The position numbers were made by a program, and so were the translations under genes. Below are positions 9,207-16,936 of a stretch of DNA of 64,000 nt, in pieces (within the stretch, counting starts at the first letter, position 1; each line of letters opens with the position of its first letter). Source of the stretch: Gammaproteobacteria bacterium (GTDB taxonomy: Bacteria; Pseudomonadota; Gammaproteobacteria; Coxiellales; Coxiellaceae); NCBI GenBank assembly GCA_023266215.1, contig JAHFRQ010000002.1, positions 80,001 to 144,000 on the forward strand. Reading direction: 5' to 3'. The notes under the pieces were generated by a model. It was not told where the DNA came from, ran no database searches, and saw only the letters and a list, made by a program, of their open reading frames with translations.

Positions 9207-9791
9207 CTACTTCACCTTCAGCAACATCGCCTCGACGTTTTGGCCATCTAGTTTTAATTGCTGCGCTTGTGCATTTGACAGCGAAGCAAATGGACCCACG
9301 TTTACTCGATACCACGTTGCATTATTGACCAAGTAAGGCTGAACAAAAACTTTATAACCTGCTTGTGATAACTGAGTTTGCAATGTTTTGGCATCATTCT
9401 GATTTTGCACTGCAGCAACTTGTAATATAAAAGCCGATGCGGCGGCAGGTGTTGGCAATCCCTGTGATTTCGCTTGATCATCTGCCGATGGCACTGTCAC
9501 GGTCATCGCAGGTAACAATTTATAAAAATCATACTGCATGTCATCGCCCGTTTTTTTTACCTGAATAATAGGCTTTGCCTTAACTGCTTTTGTTTTAGGT
9601 GTCACAGTAGGAATAATCACTGGTTTAATCAAATCTGCCTTGTGCATCAAGTGTGTTTCAGCATGCGCGCGCATTAATTTAATATGCGGATAAATATAAG
9701 CCACCAGCGCTAAGAAAAATATCAGTAATGCCAAAAACAATAATACTTTGTTGTTTTGAGCAGGCGGTCTTCGCTTTGCGTAATCTCTCAT
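9207..9791 (-). CDS. SPOR-domain cell-division protein (FtsN-like)
   Basis: Single-pass inner-membrane protein: basic cytoplasmic N-terminus (RDYAKRRPP), one membrane span at about 18-36, a Pro/Lys/Ala-rich periplasmic linker, and a C-terminal SPOR domain (about 117-193, starting AFILQVAAVQNQNDAKTL) that binds denuded glycan strands at the septum. Size (194 residues) and architecture fit FtsN/DedD-type division proteins. In many gammaproteobacteria a SPOR gene follows argS, as here, with a DUF945 gene in between. The exact FtsN identity is inferred. Confidence 0.8.
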   Translation of the reverse strand: MRDYAKRRPPAQNNKVLLFLALLIFFLALVAYIYPHIKLMRAHAETHLMHKADLIKPVIIPTVTPKTKAVKAKPIIQVKKTGDDMQYDFYKLLPAMTVTVPSADDQAKSQGLPTPAAASAFILQVAAVQNQNDAKTLQTQLSQAGYKVFVQPYLVNNATWYRVNVGPFASLSNAQAQQLKLDGQNVEAMLLKVK

Positions 9792-9799
9792 GCATATTC

Positions 9800-11059
9800 C
9801 TAATGTGTATAAGCTGATAACGGTTTTCCATTCACTAAGATAGTCGCATTTTTTAGATCAATTTGCATCGTTAATTGATTACCCTGCTGAATAAACTCGC
9901 CAGATTTAATGCGTTCTGCCAATGCGTCAGTGGGTGAAAGCTTTTGATCCTGCGCATAATGCAAAGCCCATTGGTTTAATACAAACTGATATGGTAACGA
10001 AATAGTTGCGTGACCCGTAATGTGCGCCAATGTGGCAGCAATGCTTGAAGTCTGCGTGCTTTGCGCAGGAATAGTAATGCCGCCTTGTAATTGAATAGCG
10101 CCATCTTTTGTTTGTGCATTTAAAGCATTAAGCTCGATCGACAATCCCTTATCAACCACTTGCATCAATCCATAGAGCTGAACGAAAGACAACCCAAAAT
10201 TCGCTTGCGAGGTCATTTGCGCCGCTTGCATTTGCTGCCAATATTGTTGCACTGCTGCCGTTGAAAGATGATTAATCGACAATGAAAAATGCAGATTGCT
10301 GAGCGAATCCTCCGGCGTATTAAATACTTTTGCATCGAATGTAGTTGTCATGTCCGTTGTGTTTTTTGTTTCTGTTTGTTGAAACAAAAAAGCGGCGTTT
10401 TGAATTTCAGTGGATTTTTTATTAATTGATATTGCTGTTAAATCACCTAATGATAACGTAACTTTTCCGCTATTATTTGAATGTATTTGCAAGTCTTTTA
10501 AATCAATTGACGGCATTGCCGCAGCCTGTGAAACAGAAACAAAATGCGCCAATGAAAAATCACCTGAAAAATGCTGCGTTTCAGGCGTAAAATAAATGGC
10601 AGAATTTAAATTTGACAGTGCAAAATTACCCATCGCAGTTTGAATATTGAATTGATCTGTCTTTGCCATCATTTTTAAATCATTATTGAAACGCCAAACA
10701 GAAATCGTATTCAACGCGGTACCTTGCGACTGCGCAGCTTCTTTGATAACAGCCAAAGCGAAATATAAAGTTTTTTGACCTGAATTGGTGCTTACAAAAG
10801 CAAATGGCCCATGCACAATTTTTTGATGAATTAAAATCGGTGGCGCAGAAGGGATGGTCATTTCAAGTTGCGCTGTTGATTTAAACCAACCGCGATGATA
10901 GCGCTGAATCTGAATATTCGCGCCTGAAACACGTGAAAATTGCGCGAGTAAGTCAGGATATTTTTTTTGAATCAAAGCGCCTGTTACAAATGGCGCCAGC
11001 AAAAATACAATGACTGCTAAAGCAATAATGCCGACTGAAATACTAACTAATTTACGCAT
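9800..11059 (-). CDS. DUF945 (YdgA-like) family protein
   Basis: 419 residues. The N-terminus is a signal anchor (MRKLVSISVGIIALAVIVF), followed by the family opening ALIQKKYPDLLAQFS and YHRGWFKSTAQLEM, in which the RGW..S pattern is typical. The rest is a long beta-rich region with no catalytic motif I can recognise. The family is exported or membrane-tethered and its biochemical role is not established. It lies between argS and the SPOR gene on the same strand with short gaps, so the three are probably cotranscribed. Confidence 0.75.
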   Translation of the reverse strand: MRKLVSISVGIIALAVIVFLLAPFVTGALIQKKYPDLLAQFSRVSGANIQIQRYHRGWFKSTAQLEMTIPSAPPILIHQKIVHGPFAFVSTNSGQKTLYFALAVIKEAAQSQGTALNTISVWRFNNDLKMMAKTDQFNIQTAMGNFALSNLNSAIYFTPETQHFSGDFSLAHFVSVSQAAAMPSIDLKDLQIHSNNSGKVTLSLGDLTAISINKKSTEIQNAAFLFQQTETKNTTDMTTTFDAKVFNTPEDSLSNLHFSLSINHLSTAAVQQYWQQMQAAQMTSQANFGLSFVQLYGLMQVVDKGLSIELNALNAQTKDGAIQLQGGITIPAQSTQTSSIAATLAHITGHATISLPYQFVLNQWALHYAQDQKLSPTDALAERIKSGEFIQQGNQLTMQIDLKNATILVNGKPLSAYTH

Positions 11060-11094
11060 ACCATTTCCTGTTTTTTAAAAAATTACATAAAAAG

Positions 11095-12855
11095 TTACAT
11101 TGACTCGGGTGCAAAAACACCCAATAATTTTAATCCATTTTGTAACACAATTTGAGCTGCTAAAATTAAACTTAATCTTGCGTTTCGCAAATTTTCATCA
11201 TCAATAATGAATTTATGTGAATTATATAATTGGTGAAAATGATGTGCAAAAGTTTGCAAAAAATTGGCTAATTTATGCGGAGCATATTGCTCTGCTGAGC
11301 TTAATATTATTTCAGGATAGCTTGCAATCGCAGTAATTAAATTTTTCTCAGCTTCCTGTGTTAATAAATCCAAATGCTTTAAACCATCTGCTTTATCAAA
11401 AACAATATTTTTTTCAGCCAGTTGACGCCACACACTGCAAATTCTAGCGTGCGCATATTGAATATAATAAACAGGATTTTCGTTTGAAGTCGATTTTGCC
11501 AATTCCAAATCAAAATCTAAATGCTGGTCCGGTTTTCGCATAATGTAAAAAAAGCGCGCAGCATCATTGCCAACTTCATTGCGCAACTCACGCAACGTGA
11601 CGAATTCGCCCGCACGCGTTGACATAGAAATTTTCTGATCGCCGCGATATAAAATAGCAAATTGCACTAATAAAATTTTAAGTAGATCTGTATTTTTACC
11701 CAGGCCTTTTAAAAAAGCATTAATGCGCGGCAAATAGCCATGATGATCAGCGCCAAACACATCAATAATTAAATTATAATTTTGATCATATTTATAAGTG
11801 TGGTATGCGACATCCGATGCAAAATAAGTTGGCTGGCCGTTTTGACGCACTAAAACACGGTCTTTTTCATCACCCAAATCAGTTGCGCGAAACCATATGG
11901 CGCCGTCTTTTTCATACGTAAAGTTGTGTTTTTTCAATAAGGCCAAACCCGCCTCTAACCATTTTTTTTGATATAACTCACTTTCCAAAAACCAATTATT
12001 ATAATGAACGCCGAATTCTGACAAATCATTTTTAATATCTGACAGTACTTCATCAATGCCACACTGACGAATGATTTCAAAATTATTGTTGCCAATAGCT
12101 TGAATTGCATTTTCAACTAATTGATCTACATATTTTTCAGGATCTTTTTCAGCATCTATATTTTTTGGAAAAACCGCATTTACTTTTTCTGGTGATAATA
12201 AAAATTGCTCGCCGTATTTTTCTTGAAGTAATGTTGAGATATCAACAACATAATCACCGCGATAAATATTTTGCGGAAAATCAAATTGGCGCTGATATAA
12301 TTCTAAGTAGCGCAACCAAACACTAATAGCCAAATTTCGCATCTGACGCCCTGCGTCATTGACATAATATTCGCGATGAACAGAATAACCAATCGCTTCT
12401 AATAAATTTGAAACTGTCGCGCCAAAAGCCGCGCCTCGGCCGTGACCGACATGTAATGGTCCCGTTGGATTAGCTGAGACAAACTCAATGTGAATGCGCT
12501 TATTTTTAAAAAGTGCTGATTTTCCATACTCATCGCCTTGTGCAATAGCCCGCGTAAGTGCATCGTTCTCTGTGTTGGCCTTGAGAAATAGATTAATAAA
12601 GCCAGGACCCGCGATTTCAACAGATTGAATATGATCGGATTGAGGCAGGCTTGCGATGATTTTTTCAGCAAGTTCCCGTGGCTTCAGACCAGCTGGCTTT
12701 GCCAAAATCATGGCAATATTGGTTGCAAAATCGCCTTGATCAGCCGATTTTGAACGGGTTAATTGAATATCGATCGGTAAATCTGATGGGATCAGGCCAT
12801 CCGTCTGTAATGTTTTGACCGCCTGCAAAAGCAGCGCAACTAACTGTTCTTTCAT
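11095..12855 (-). CDS. argS: Arginyl-tRNA synthetase
   Basis: Charges tRNA-Arg. The 586-residue product has the N-terminal ArgRS additional domain (about 1-85), the class I catalytic core with FVSANPTGPLHVGHGRG (HIGH motif HVGH), an insertion, and the degenerate KMSKS-equivalent region (KISMSTRAG). The helical DALR anticodon-binding domain forms the C-terminus and ends KLLGVFAPESM, a usual ArgRS end. Length matches bacterial ArgRS. It is the first gene of a leftward unit with DUF945 and SPOR genes; the promoter must lie in the 222-bp divergent gap before the P-loop kinase. Confidence 0.97.
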   Translation of the reverse strand: MKEQLVALLLQAVKTLQTDGLIPSDLPIDIQLTRSKSADQGDFATNIAMILAKPAGLKPRELAEKIIASLPQSDHIQSVEIAGPGFINLFLKANTENDALTRAIAQGDEYGKSALFKNKRIHIEFVSANPTGPLHVGHGRGAAFGATVSNLLEAIGYSVHREYYVNDAGRQMRNLAISVWLRYLELYQRQFDFPQNIYRGDYVVDISTLLQEKYGEQFLLSPEKVNAVFPKNIDAEKDPEKYVDQLVENAIQAIGNNNFEIIRQCGIDEVLSDIKNDLSEFGVHYNNWFLESELYQKKWLEAGLALLKKHNFTYEKDGAIWFRATDLGDEKDRVLVRQNGQPTYFASDVAYHTYKYDQNYNLIIDVFGADHHGYLPRINAFLKGLGKNTDLLKILLVQFAILYRGDQKISMSTRAGEFVTLRELRNEVGNDAARFFYIMRKPDQHLDFDLELAKSTSNENPVYYIQYAHARICSVWRQLAEKNIVFDKADGLKHLDLLTQEAEKNLITAIASYPEIILSSAEQYAPHKLANFLQTFAHHFHQLYNSHKFIIDDENLRNARLSLILAAQIVLQNGLKLLGVFAPESM

Positions 12856-12987
12856 TGATCCGACTCTTGTTTTATAAGCTTTCTATTGTACTGATCTGTG
12901 TTTTTTGCGCAATAGCTTATTAAGCCCCCCTCAGGATTATGCTATTATTCACTCACTTTCTCATTCTCATTTCAATGGAGCAAGCTT

Positions 12988-13041
12988 ATGACAACCGTAT
13001 CGATCAACAACCCCGTTCCAATCTGTTTTGGGGCATGTTAA
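12988..13041 (+). CDS. Possible 17-residue leader peptide
   Basis: A short open frame, MTTVSINNPVPICFGAC, starts at an ATG with a well-spaced GGAG seven bases upstream and ends 36 bp before the P-loop kinase gene. It contains two cysteines and no homologue that I recognise. It could be a translated leader, a tiny precursor peptide, or chance. The overlapping frame from ATG 12975 (25 codons) lacks a ribosome binding site. Confidence 0.3.
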   Translation: MTTVSINNPVPICFGAC

Positions 13042-13077
13042 GGCGGTGTTAAAAGCAGTGGTTGATTTAAATTAAAA

Positions 13078-13590
13078 ATGCAAAAAATATTAATTACGGG
13101 CAATGCCGGATCCGGAAAAACAACATTAAGTTATCAGATAGCAAAACGATTATGCCTGCATAAATTGATCTGTCTTGATAAAATCGTTTGGAAACCAGGT
13201 TGGGTATTGTCAACAAAAAGCGAAAGAGAGCTGGCATTCGCAGAAATTACCAATACGCAAAACTGGATTGTTGATGGCGTATCCAAAACTCTTCTTGAAG
13301 CCGCCGATACCATTATCTTTTTAGATTATCCGCGCACTATCTGCTACTGGCGTGTTTTTTGTCGCAATATAAAATATTTATTTCGATCACGTCCAGAATT
13401 ACCAGAAAATTGCTCTGAAATTCTGGCTGTTAAAAAATTGCTTAAAATAATTTGGAATTTTGAAAAAGATGTTAAACCCATTATTTTGAAACACATAAAC
13501 GAAAATTTGAATATAAAAAATGTTTTTCATATTACTTGTAAGAGATATGATAAATCGCGTCTCTTCGAAATTTTGTCTGGAAAAAAATGA
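13078..13590 (+). CDS. Small P-loop nucleotide kinase-like protein (FlaR/adenylate kinase-related)
   Basis: 170 residues. A P-loop (GNAGSGKTTLS, residues 8-18), a LID/NMP-like KIVWKPGW segment and FLDYPR at about 81-86 match the family usually named DNA topology modulation protein FlaR, related to shikimate and adenylate kinases. The substrate is unknown. It stands alone, divergent from argS, preceded by a possible short leader peptide. Its last codons contain the 16-mer at 13549-13564 that recurs in the palindrome at 47.82 kb, which could mean the C-terminus was modified by a repeat insertion. A 12-bp stem (13621-13663, one mismatch) follows and may terminate transcription. Confidence 0.75.
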   Translation: MQKILITGNAGSGKTTLSYQIAKRLCLHKLICLDKIVWKPGWVLSTKSERELAFAEITNTQNWIVDGVSKTLLEAADTIIFLDYPRTICYWRVFCRNIKYLFRSRPELPENCSEILAVKKLLKIIWNFEKDVKPIILKHINENLNIKNVFHITCKRYDKSRLFEILSGKK

Positions 13591-13944
13591 CCTATTTGAA
13601 AAATTTGCGGGTCAGCTTATTTAAGGCGATTAAGGCTTGTCTGACAAACTCTAATCACCTTAATTTGAAGATTTTATTATCATGTCTGGCATGAGTTGAT
13701 ACGCGAATCAAAAAAAAGAATCCGCTTGCTGCGCCTTGAGTACAAGGCTGTGCGCGCGGTTCCTTCAGTGCCAATAGTAAATTTTGTATAAAAGTAGTGA
13801 TCAAAAAAATCATTGCTTTATCAATAGCAAAACTGCTGAACCAATATGTGATTAAACAATCTTCAATACGTGCAAATTTTTTATTTTTTTTGGTTCTCAT
13901 TATTGTTTGAATCCGGTTCTTATCATCGTTTGATGTGGGATAAA
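13591..13944. other. Intergenic stretch with hairpin and dispersed repeat
   Basis: No convincing gene. It holds the stem TTAAGGCGATTA/TAATCACCTTAA after the kinase gene and copy A of a dispersed hairpin repeat. An 81-codon open frame on the minus strand (13655-13900) exists only because it reads through the repeat and has no ribosome binding site. Confidence 0.6.
13718..13785 (-). repeat. Dispersed hairpin repeat, copy A
   Basis: Read on the minus strand: CTATTGGCACTGAAGGAACC, then CGCGC, then a hairpin GCCTTG-TACT-CAAGGC, then AAGCGGATTC. The same arrangement is found at 15321-15388 (copy B) and 57777-57841 (copy C). Confidence 0.75.
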
Positions 13945-14319
13945 TTAACTTAACGCACGCTGAACGGCTTTTGGTTCCTTTGCGACCACTAAAAGAAAAT
14001 TGCGCGCTGTGTTGCTAGGTTCGTGACGGTGCTGCTCCCAATCTTGAAGAGTTCGAACACTAACACCAAAGTATCTTGCAAATAATTCTTGCGATAGCTT
14101 TAGTTTTTCGCGAATAGACTTAACATCTACATGCTGAGTGTGCCGCGCAGGTCTAAATTGCATGAGTTGTTTTTTTGTGAGCGGCAAATTATCTTCATCG
14201 CTTAGCGCATTCGCATCCAGATCGGCCTCGCTCATTTTTCTAATGCGAGCCATATTTTTTTTACCCGACTTGGGTTTAGCATTTACCTTCAAAGTACGAG
14301 TAATACGCTTGCCTTTCAT
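13945..14319 (-). CDS. Xre-type helix-turn-helix antitoxin
   Basis: 124 residues from ATG 14319, which has a well-placed AGGAG inside the end of the toxin-like gene it overlaps by 44 bp; an internal ATG (MARIRKM, residue 23) is an alternative. The C-terminal half is a Cro/C1-type helix-turn-helix (KSIREKLKLSQELFARYF then SVRTLQDWEQHRHEPS), where the LQDWEQ recognition helix is typical of antitoxins linked to BrnT- or HigB-like toxins. The N-terminal half is basic. Likely represses its own operon, perhaps at the dyad at 14478-14492. The toxin partner appears damaged. Confidence 0.8.
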   Translation of the reverse strand: MKGKRITRTLKVNAKPKSGKKNMARIRKMSEADLDANALSDEDNLPLTKKQLMQFRPARHTQHVDVKSIREKLKLSQELFARYFGVSVRTLQDWEQHRHEPSNTARNFLLVVAKEPKAVQRALS

Positions 14320-14467
14320 CTTTTCTTGCTCCTCTTGCTGAGATCAGTCTGTAATATTCTCCACGCAACGTGTAAACAACAGAATAAATACTATTTTCAA
14401 TTTCACCTATCGTGATATATCTTTCTTCACCATAATTTTTCCGGATATCTTCCCATTCAAACTTCAT
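14276..14467 (-). pseudogene. Internally deleted BrnT-type toxin
   Basis: BrnT toxins are small ribonucleases of about 90 residues. This frame begins MKFEWED, as BrnT does, and then jumps directly to NYGEERYITIGEIENS and the family end RLISARGARKDERQAYY. About 25-30 residues around the conserved HGISFEEA region are missing, leaving 63 codons with the frame kept. I read this as an in-frame deletion that probably inactivates the toxin. The antitoxin gene overlaps its 3' end and looks intact. The call rests on recalled family sequence, not an alignment. Confidence 0.65.
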
Positions 14468-14477
14468 ATATATACTC

Positions 14478-14492
14478 TACGGAATTCCCGTA
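14478..14492. promoter_or_regulatory. Possible operator dyad before the toxin-like gene
   Basis: TACGGAATTCCCGTA is symmetric at 12 of 15 positions and lies 11 bp upstream of the BrnT-like start. This is where an Xre-type antitoxin would bind for autoregulation. The sequence supports the symmetry; the role is inferred. Confidence 0.35.
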
Positions 14493-14699
14493 TATTTGTA
14501 AATTACCCAAGATAAAGGTAAATCTCATGCGACTTCGCATTGCAAAAGCCGTACTCTTTAAGCTTTTGGTCTCGAGAACCAAAATAACAGATTTTAATAA
14601 AAACGAAATACCGTAGTTTGTGTTTTTATTGTTCTTTTCTTTACGCCCACGCTGCCGCGATGGGCTTCGGTACTATTGGTAATGGTAAGCCTGATGATT

Positions 14700-15371
14700 T
14701 TATGGATACCAAAACTTAACAGCCAATGCGACTTTTTTGGCATTTGACTCTGGCATTTTCTTCATAAGATGTTCTCGAGTTTCTTGTGAGATATCCGGAT
14801 GGCTAAAAAACCGGATACATTGCCACTGCAAGCTTGTCGGACGGGGATGGAGGAACGAATACTCTAATTCAAAAAATGTATTTTTTATCTCTGCGGCCTT
14901 CTCTGAGCTTAAGCCTTTTATTGTTTCACAAATTTCTTCTGCAGAAATACCCAGAATAAGAAAATAATTCACCAATACTGTATGCTCAATATCAAATGAA
15001 TCACCCATTTTCAAATTTCTTAAATCCGAGCCTCGCAACCTGAATTGATGGATTTCATGAGAATTTTTAATTACACCGGCTTGATCTGGATTTAATTCTT
15101 TAATTTCATCGCAGGCTTGCTGAGCGGAAAATCCATTGTTAATTAAATGCAGCAATGCTTTGAAATGCCCCTCACAAAAACTTTTTTGATCAGGCAAATT
15201 TAAATTAATCAGCATTTCTGCTGTTAAGCCGTTTCTGCCAAATAAATTCAATGCTTCTTGCTCTAATTTAGTTAATGGTCGCAAATTATTAATCTCACCG
15301 TTGGATTTGAACGGATGGAAGAATCCACTTATTTCGCCTTGAGTACAAGGCTGCATGCGTGGTTCCTTCAA
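14700..15371 (-). CDS. Helical-repeat protein of unknown function
   Basis: Up to 223 residues. Two internal repeats are visible: NGFSAQQACDEIKELNPDQA (about 79-98) and LGISAEEICETIKGLSSEKA (about 140-159), each followed by IKN, giving an alpha-helical repeat fold. The first ~18 codons (MKEPRMQPCTQGEISGFF) are the translated dispersed hairpin repeat B, so the real start is uncertain and the gene may have been 5'-truncated or fused to the repeat. There is no signal peptide or membrane span. Similar repeats occur in accessory proteins of intracellular gammaproteobacteria, so an effector-like role is possible but unproven. Confidence 0.55.
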   Translation of the reverse strand: MKEPRMQPCTQGEISGFFHPFKSNGEINNLRPLTKLEQEALNLFGRNGLTAEMLINLNLPDQKSFCEGHFKALLHLINNGFSAQQACDEIKELNPDQAGVIKNSHEIHQFRLRGSDLRNLKMGDSFDIEHTVLVNYFLILGISAEEICETIKGLSSEKAAEIKNTFFELEYSFLHPRPTSLQWQCIRFFSHPDISQETREHLMKKMPESNAKKVALAVKFWYP

Positions 15372-15388
15372 ACCAATAGTAGAATTTG
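15321..15388 (-). repeat. Dispersed hairpin repeat, copy B
   Basis: Minus strand reads CTATTGGTTTGAAGGAACC, then a GCCTTG-TACT-CAAGGC hairpin and AAGTGGATTC, like copy A. It overlaps the start of the helical-repeat gene. Confidence 0.75.
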
Positions 15389-15397
15389 ATGCAGATT

Positions 15398-15946
15398 TTA
15401 CTTATTCATCAACCCTAGTTTTTTCCGCAGCGGTAGAAAAACGGTTGTGATTATAATGGCGATGACAGAACCGACAGCCGATTCAGCAAATCGCGATACG
15501 CAATTGGAGAGCGGCGAAACATCTGAAATCATACCGACAATGATAATCACCGACACAGTTAAACACGCTAATCTAAAAGTATGTTTAATTTTTAAAAGTG
15601 AAGACAAAATCACCGTTGCAAAAACGCAAACCGCCAGAGCTGCAACAGTATAGCCCATTAAAATTAAGGCAATAAAGCTGGTGATCGCGCCAAGCAGCGA
15701 TCCTAATATTCTCAGCCAGGCTGATGAAAGCGAATCTTCAAGCGTCACTTGTAAAACCAAAATACCTGAAATCGCACACCACAAGCCTGCAATTTCTGGC
15801 ATTACAAAATGATACTGCTGACTCAAATAAAATCCCGCGTAATAAGAAAGCACGATAACTAAAGTAGCTTTAATTGCAATCAGCACAGATGTGCTGCGCA
15901 TAAAACGAAACCAGTATTTCTGTTCACGACTGATAGTTGCTGGCAT
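15398..15946 (-). CDS. FUSC-family membrane protein (short, membrane domain only)
   Basis: 182 residues with about five or six hydrophobic spans and no soluble domain. The pattern (SILVLQVTLEDSLSSAWLRILGSLLGA-type segment: VLQVTLEDSLSSAWLRI, then GSLLGAITSFIAL) matches the membrane half of FUSC/aromatic-acid-exporter proteins. Full-length members are about 350-650 residues, so this is either a short family or a half transporter. The substrate is unknown. It starts 3 bp from the stop of an ATPase remnant on the same strand. Confidence 0.65.
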   Translation of the reverse strand: MPATISREQKYWFRFMRSTSVLIAIKATLVIVLSYYAGFYLSQQYHFVMPEIAGLWCAISGILVLQVTLEDSLSSAWLRILGSLLGAITSFIALILMGYTVAALAVCVFATVILSSLLKIKHTFRLACLTVSVIIIVGMISDVSPLSNCVSRFAESAVGSVIAIIITTVFLPLRKKLGLMNK

Positions 15947-15949
15947 ATA

Positions 15950-16207
15950 TTACTCCCTTTTAGTTAACGCATCTGCAAAATCAATAATCTCTGTAAAATA
16001 TCCGCTATCAATAACACTATTGTGCACACCATTAACATGAACCAGCACCGGACAACAGGACATGCCTTTTGGGATATTGAGTTTAGCAATTTTATTTTTC
16101 ATTTCATCAATAATTTCTTTTCTAATAGTATCACGAGAAAATTTAATTTCGCAAATATACAGCACATTGGATCGAGTTTGAATCATGTAGTCAACTTGGC
16201 AAGATTT
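15950..16207 (-). pseudogene. C-terminal remnant of an AAA+ ATPase/PD-(D/E)XK protein
   Basis: An 85-codon frame reading CQVDYMIQTRSNVLYICEIK and ending with the SGYFTEIIDFADAL helix. This is the nuclease-like tail of the AAA+ ATPases with DUF234/DUF4143-type C-termini (the VDYMIQT...ICEIKFS core resembles a PD-(D/E)XK fold). The ATPase part is absent: an in-frame TAA lies directly upstream, and next to it sits half of a palindrome whose full copy stands 20 bp further on. This fits a deletion from inside the second palindrome to codon ~300 of the gene. Confidence 0.7.
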
Positions 16208-16213
16208 TTAATG

Positions 16214-16288
16214 TGTAAATGCATATTCTGCGTAGCTTTTTTAGAATTGCAATTACTACGTAGAATATGTAAATGCATATTCTACGTA
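16214..16288 (-). promoter_or_regulatory. Tandem palindromes upstream of the ATPase remnant
   Basis: A perfect inverted repeat with 13-bp arms, TACGTAGAATATG/CATATTCTACGTA, and a 6-nt loop occupies 16257-16288. One half (21 bp, one change) recurs at 16214-16234. The layout resembles the two 33-bp palindromes directly before the intact ATPase gene at 35546. Confidence 0.6.
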
Positions 16289-16338
16289 TTATTTTTTGAC
16301 CCCATAAAATGGTAACTGATTAATTTTAAATAATTTGC

Positions 16339-16922
16339 AACTATTCAGCCCCACACAGCAATTAACTAGAAAGTCCCCTCTCCCTTGTACTCAAGGGAGA
16401 GGGTCGGGGTGAGGGTTTTTCAGGCAATCAATTTTTAATTTTTCAACTTCGTTGACAATATCGTTCATTACGCTTTCTAGTTGCATTGTTAGCTCATTGT
16501 TCCAATAGCGCAATACTTTAAACCCTTGCTGGTTTAAAAAGTTGGTGCGATTGTTATCATATTGTTGACGTAAGTTGTGCTGTCCGCCATCTAATTCAAT
16601 TATAAGCTTAATGTCTATGCAAATAAAATCAACAATATAATTTCCGATTAGATGCTGTCTTCTGAATTTACAATTTAATAAATTTCTATTTCTCAAAAAA
16701 TACCACAGTATTTTTTCAACGTCAGTACTATTTTGACGAAGCGCTTTGCAAAACTGAATTAATTCTTCTTTTGTTTTCATAACAGACATGTTACGAAATT
16801 ATTTTGAAAAAGAAACCTCGTATTTTATGATTTCTTTTCAAGAAACCCTCACCCTGACCCTCTCCCTTGATTACAAGGGAGAGGGGACTTTCTAGTTAAT
16901 TGCTGTGTGGGGCTGAATAGTT
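16339..16922. mobile_element. Palindromic element carrying a DUF559 nuclease gene
   Basis: 584 bp bounded by 80-bp inverted repeats (16339-16418 and 16843-16922) that differ at only a few bases. Each arm contains AACTATTCAGCC, TTAACTAGAAAGTCCCC and a second internal stem CTCTCCCTTG/CAAGGGAGAG. Between the arms is one gene, whose stop codon lies inside the left arm. No transposase is present. A related, gene-less element is at 53.99-54.74 kb and a fragment at 39.91-39.96 kb. Confidence 0.7.
16391..16789 (-). CDS. DUF559 (Vsr-like) endonuclease-domain protein
   Basis: 132 residues, the single gene in the palindromic element. The fold is PD-(D/E)XK: NYIVDFICIDIKLIIELDGGQH supplies Asp, Glu and the GGQH motif of the Vsr/DUF559 superfamily. 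The N-terminal RQNSTDVEKILWYFLRNR helix is also typical. The last nine residues (KNPHPDPLP) are encoded by the inverted-repeat arm, so gene and repeat are one unit. ATG 16780 is an alternative start. DUF559 proteins are not proven transposases; a role in nicking or mobilising the element is my hypothesis. Confidence 0.8.
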   Translation of the reverse strand: MSVMKTKEELIQFCKALRQNSTDVEKILWYFLRNRNLLNCKFRRQHLIGNYIVDFICIDIKLIIELDGGQHNLRQQYDNNRTNFLNQQGFKVLRYWNNELTMQLESVMNDIVNEVEKLKIDCLKNPHPDPLP

Positions 16923-16936
16923 ACAATGATTCTTAT

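Noticed and set aside
12975-13052. 25-codon frame MEQAYDNRIDQQ overlapping the leader peptide
   Set aside because: No ribosome binding site precedes this ATG, while the overlapping 17-codon frame has one.
13655-13900. 81-codon minus-strand gene
   Set aside because: The frame is made from a dispersed hairpin repeat plus flanks, has no ribosome binding site, and shows no protein family features.
14500-14699. tRNA or small RNA gene in the gap before the toxin-like gene
   Set aside because: No cloverleaf, no CCA end and no stable stem followed by a T-run could be found.
16214-16288. CRISPR array
   Set aside because: Only two partial copies of a palindrome occur, with no regular spacers and no cas genes.
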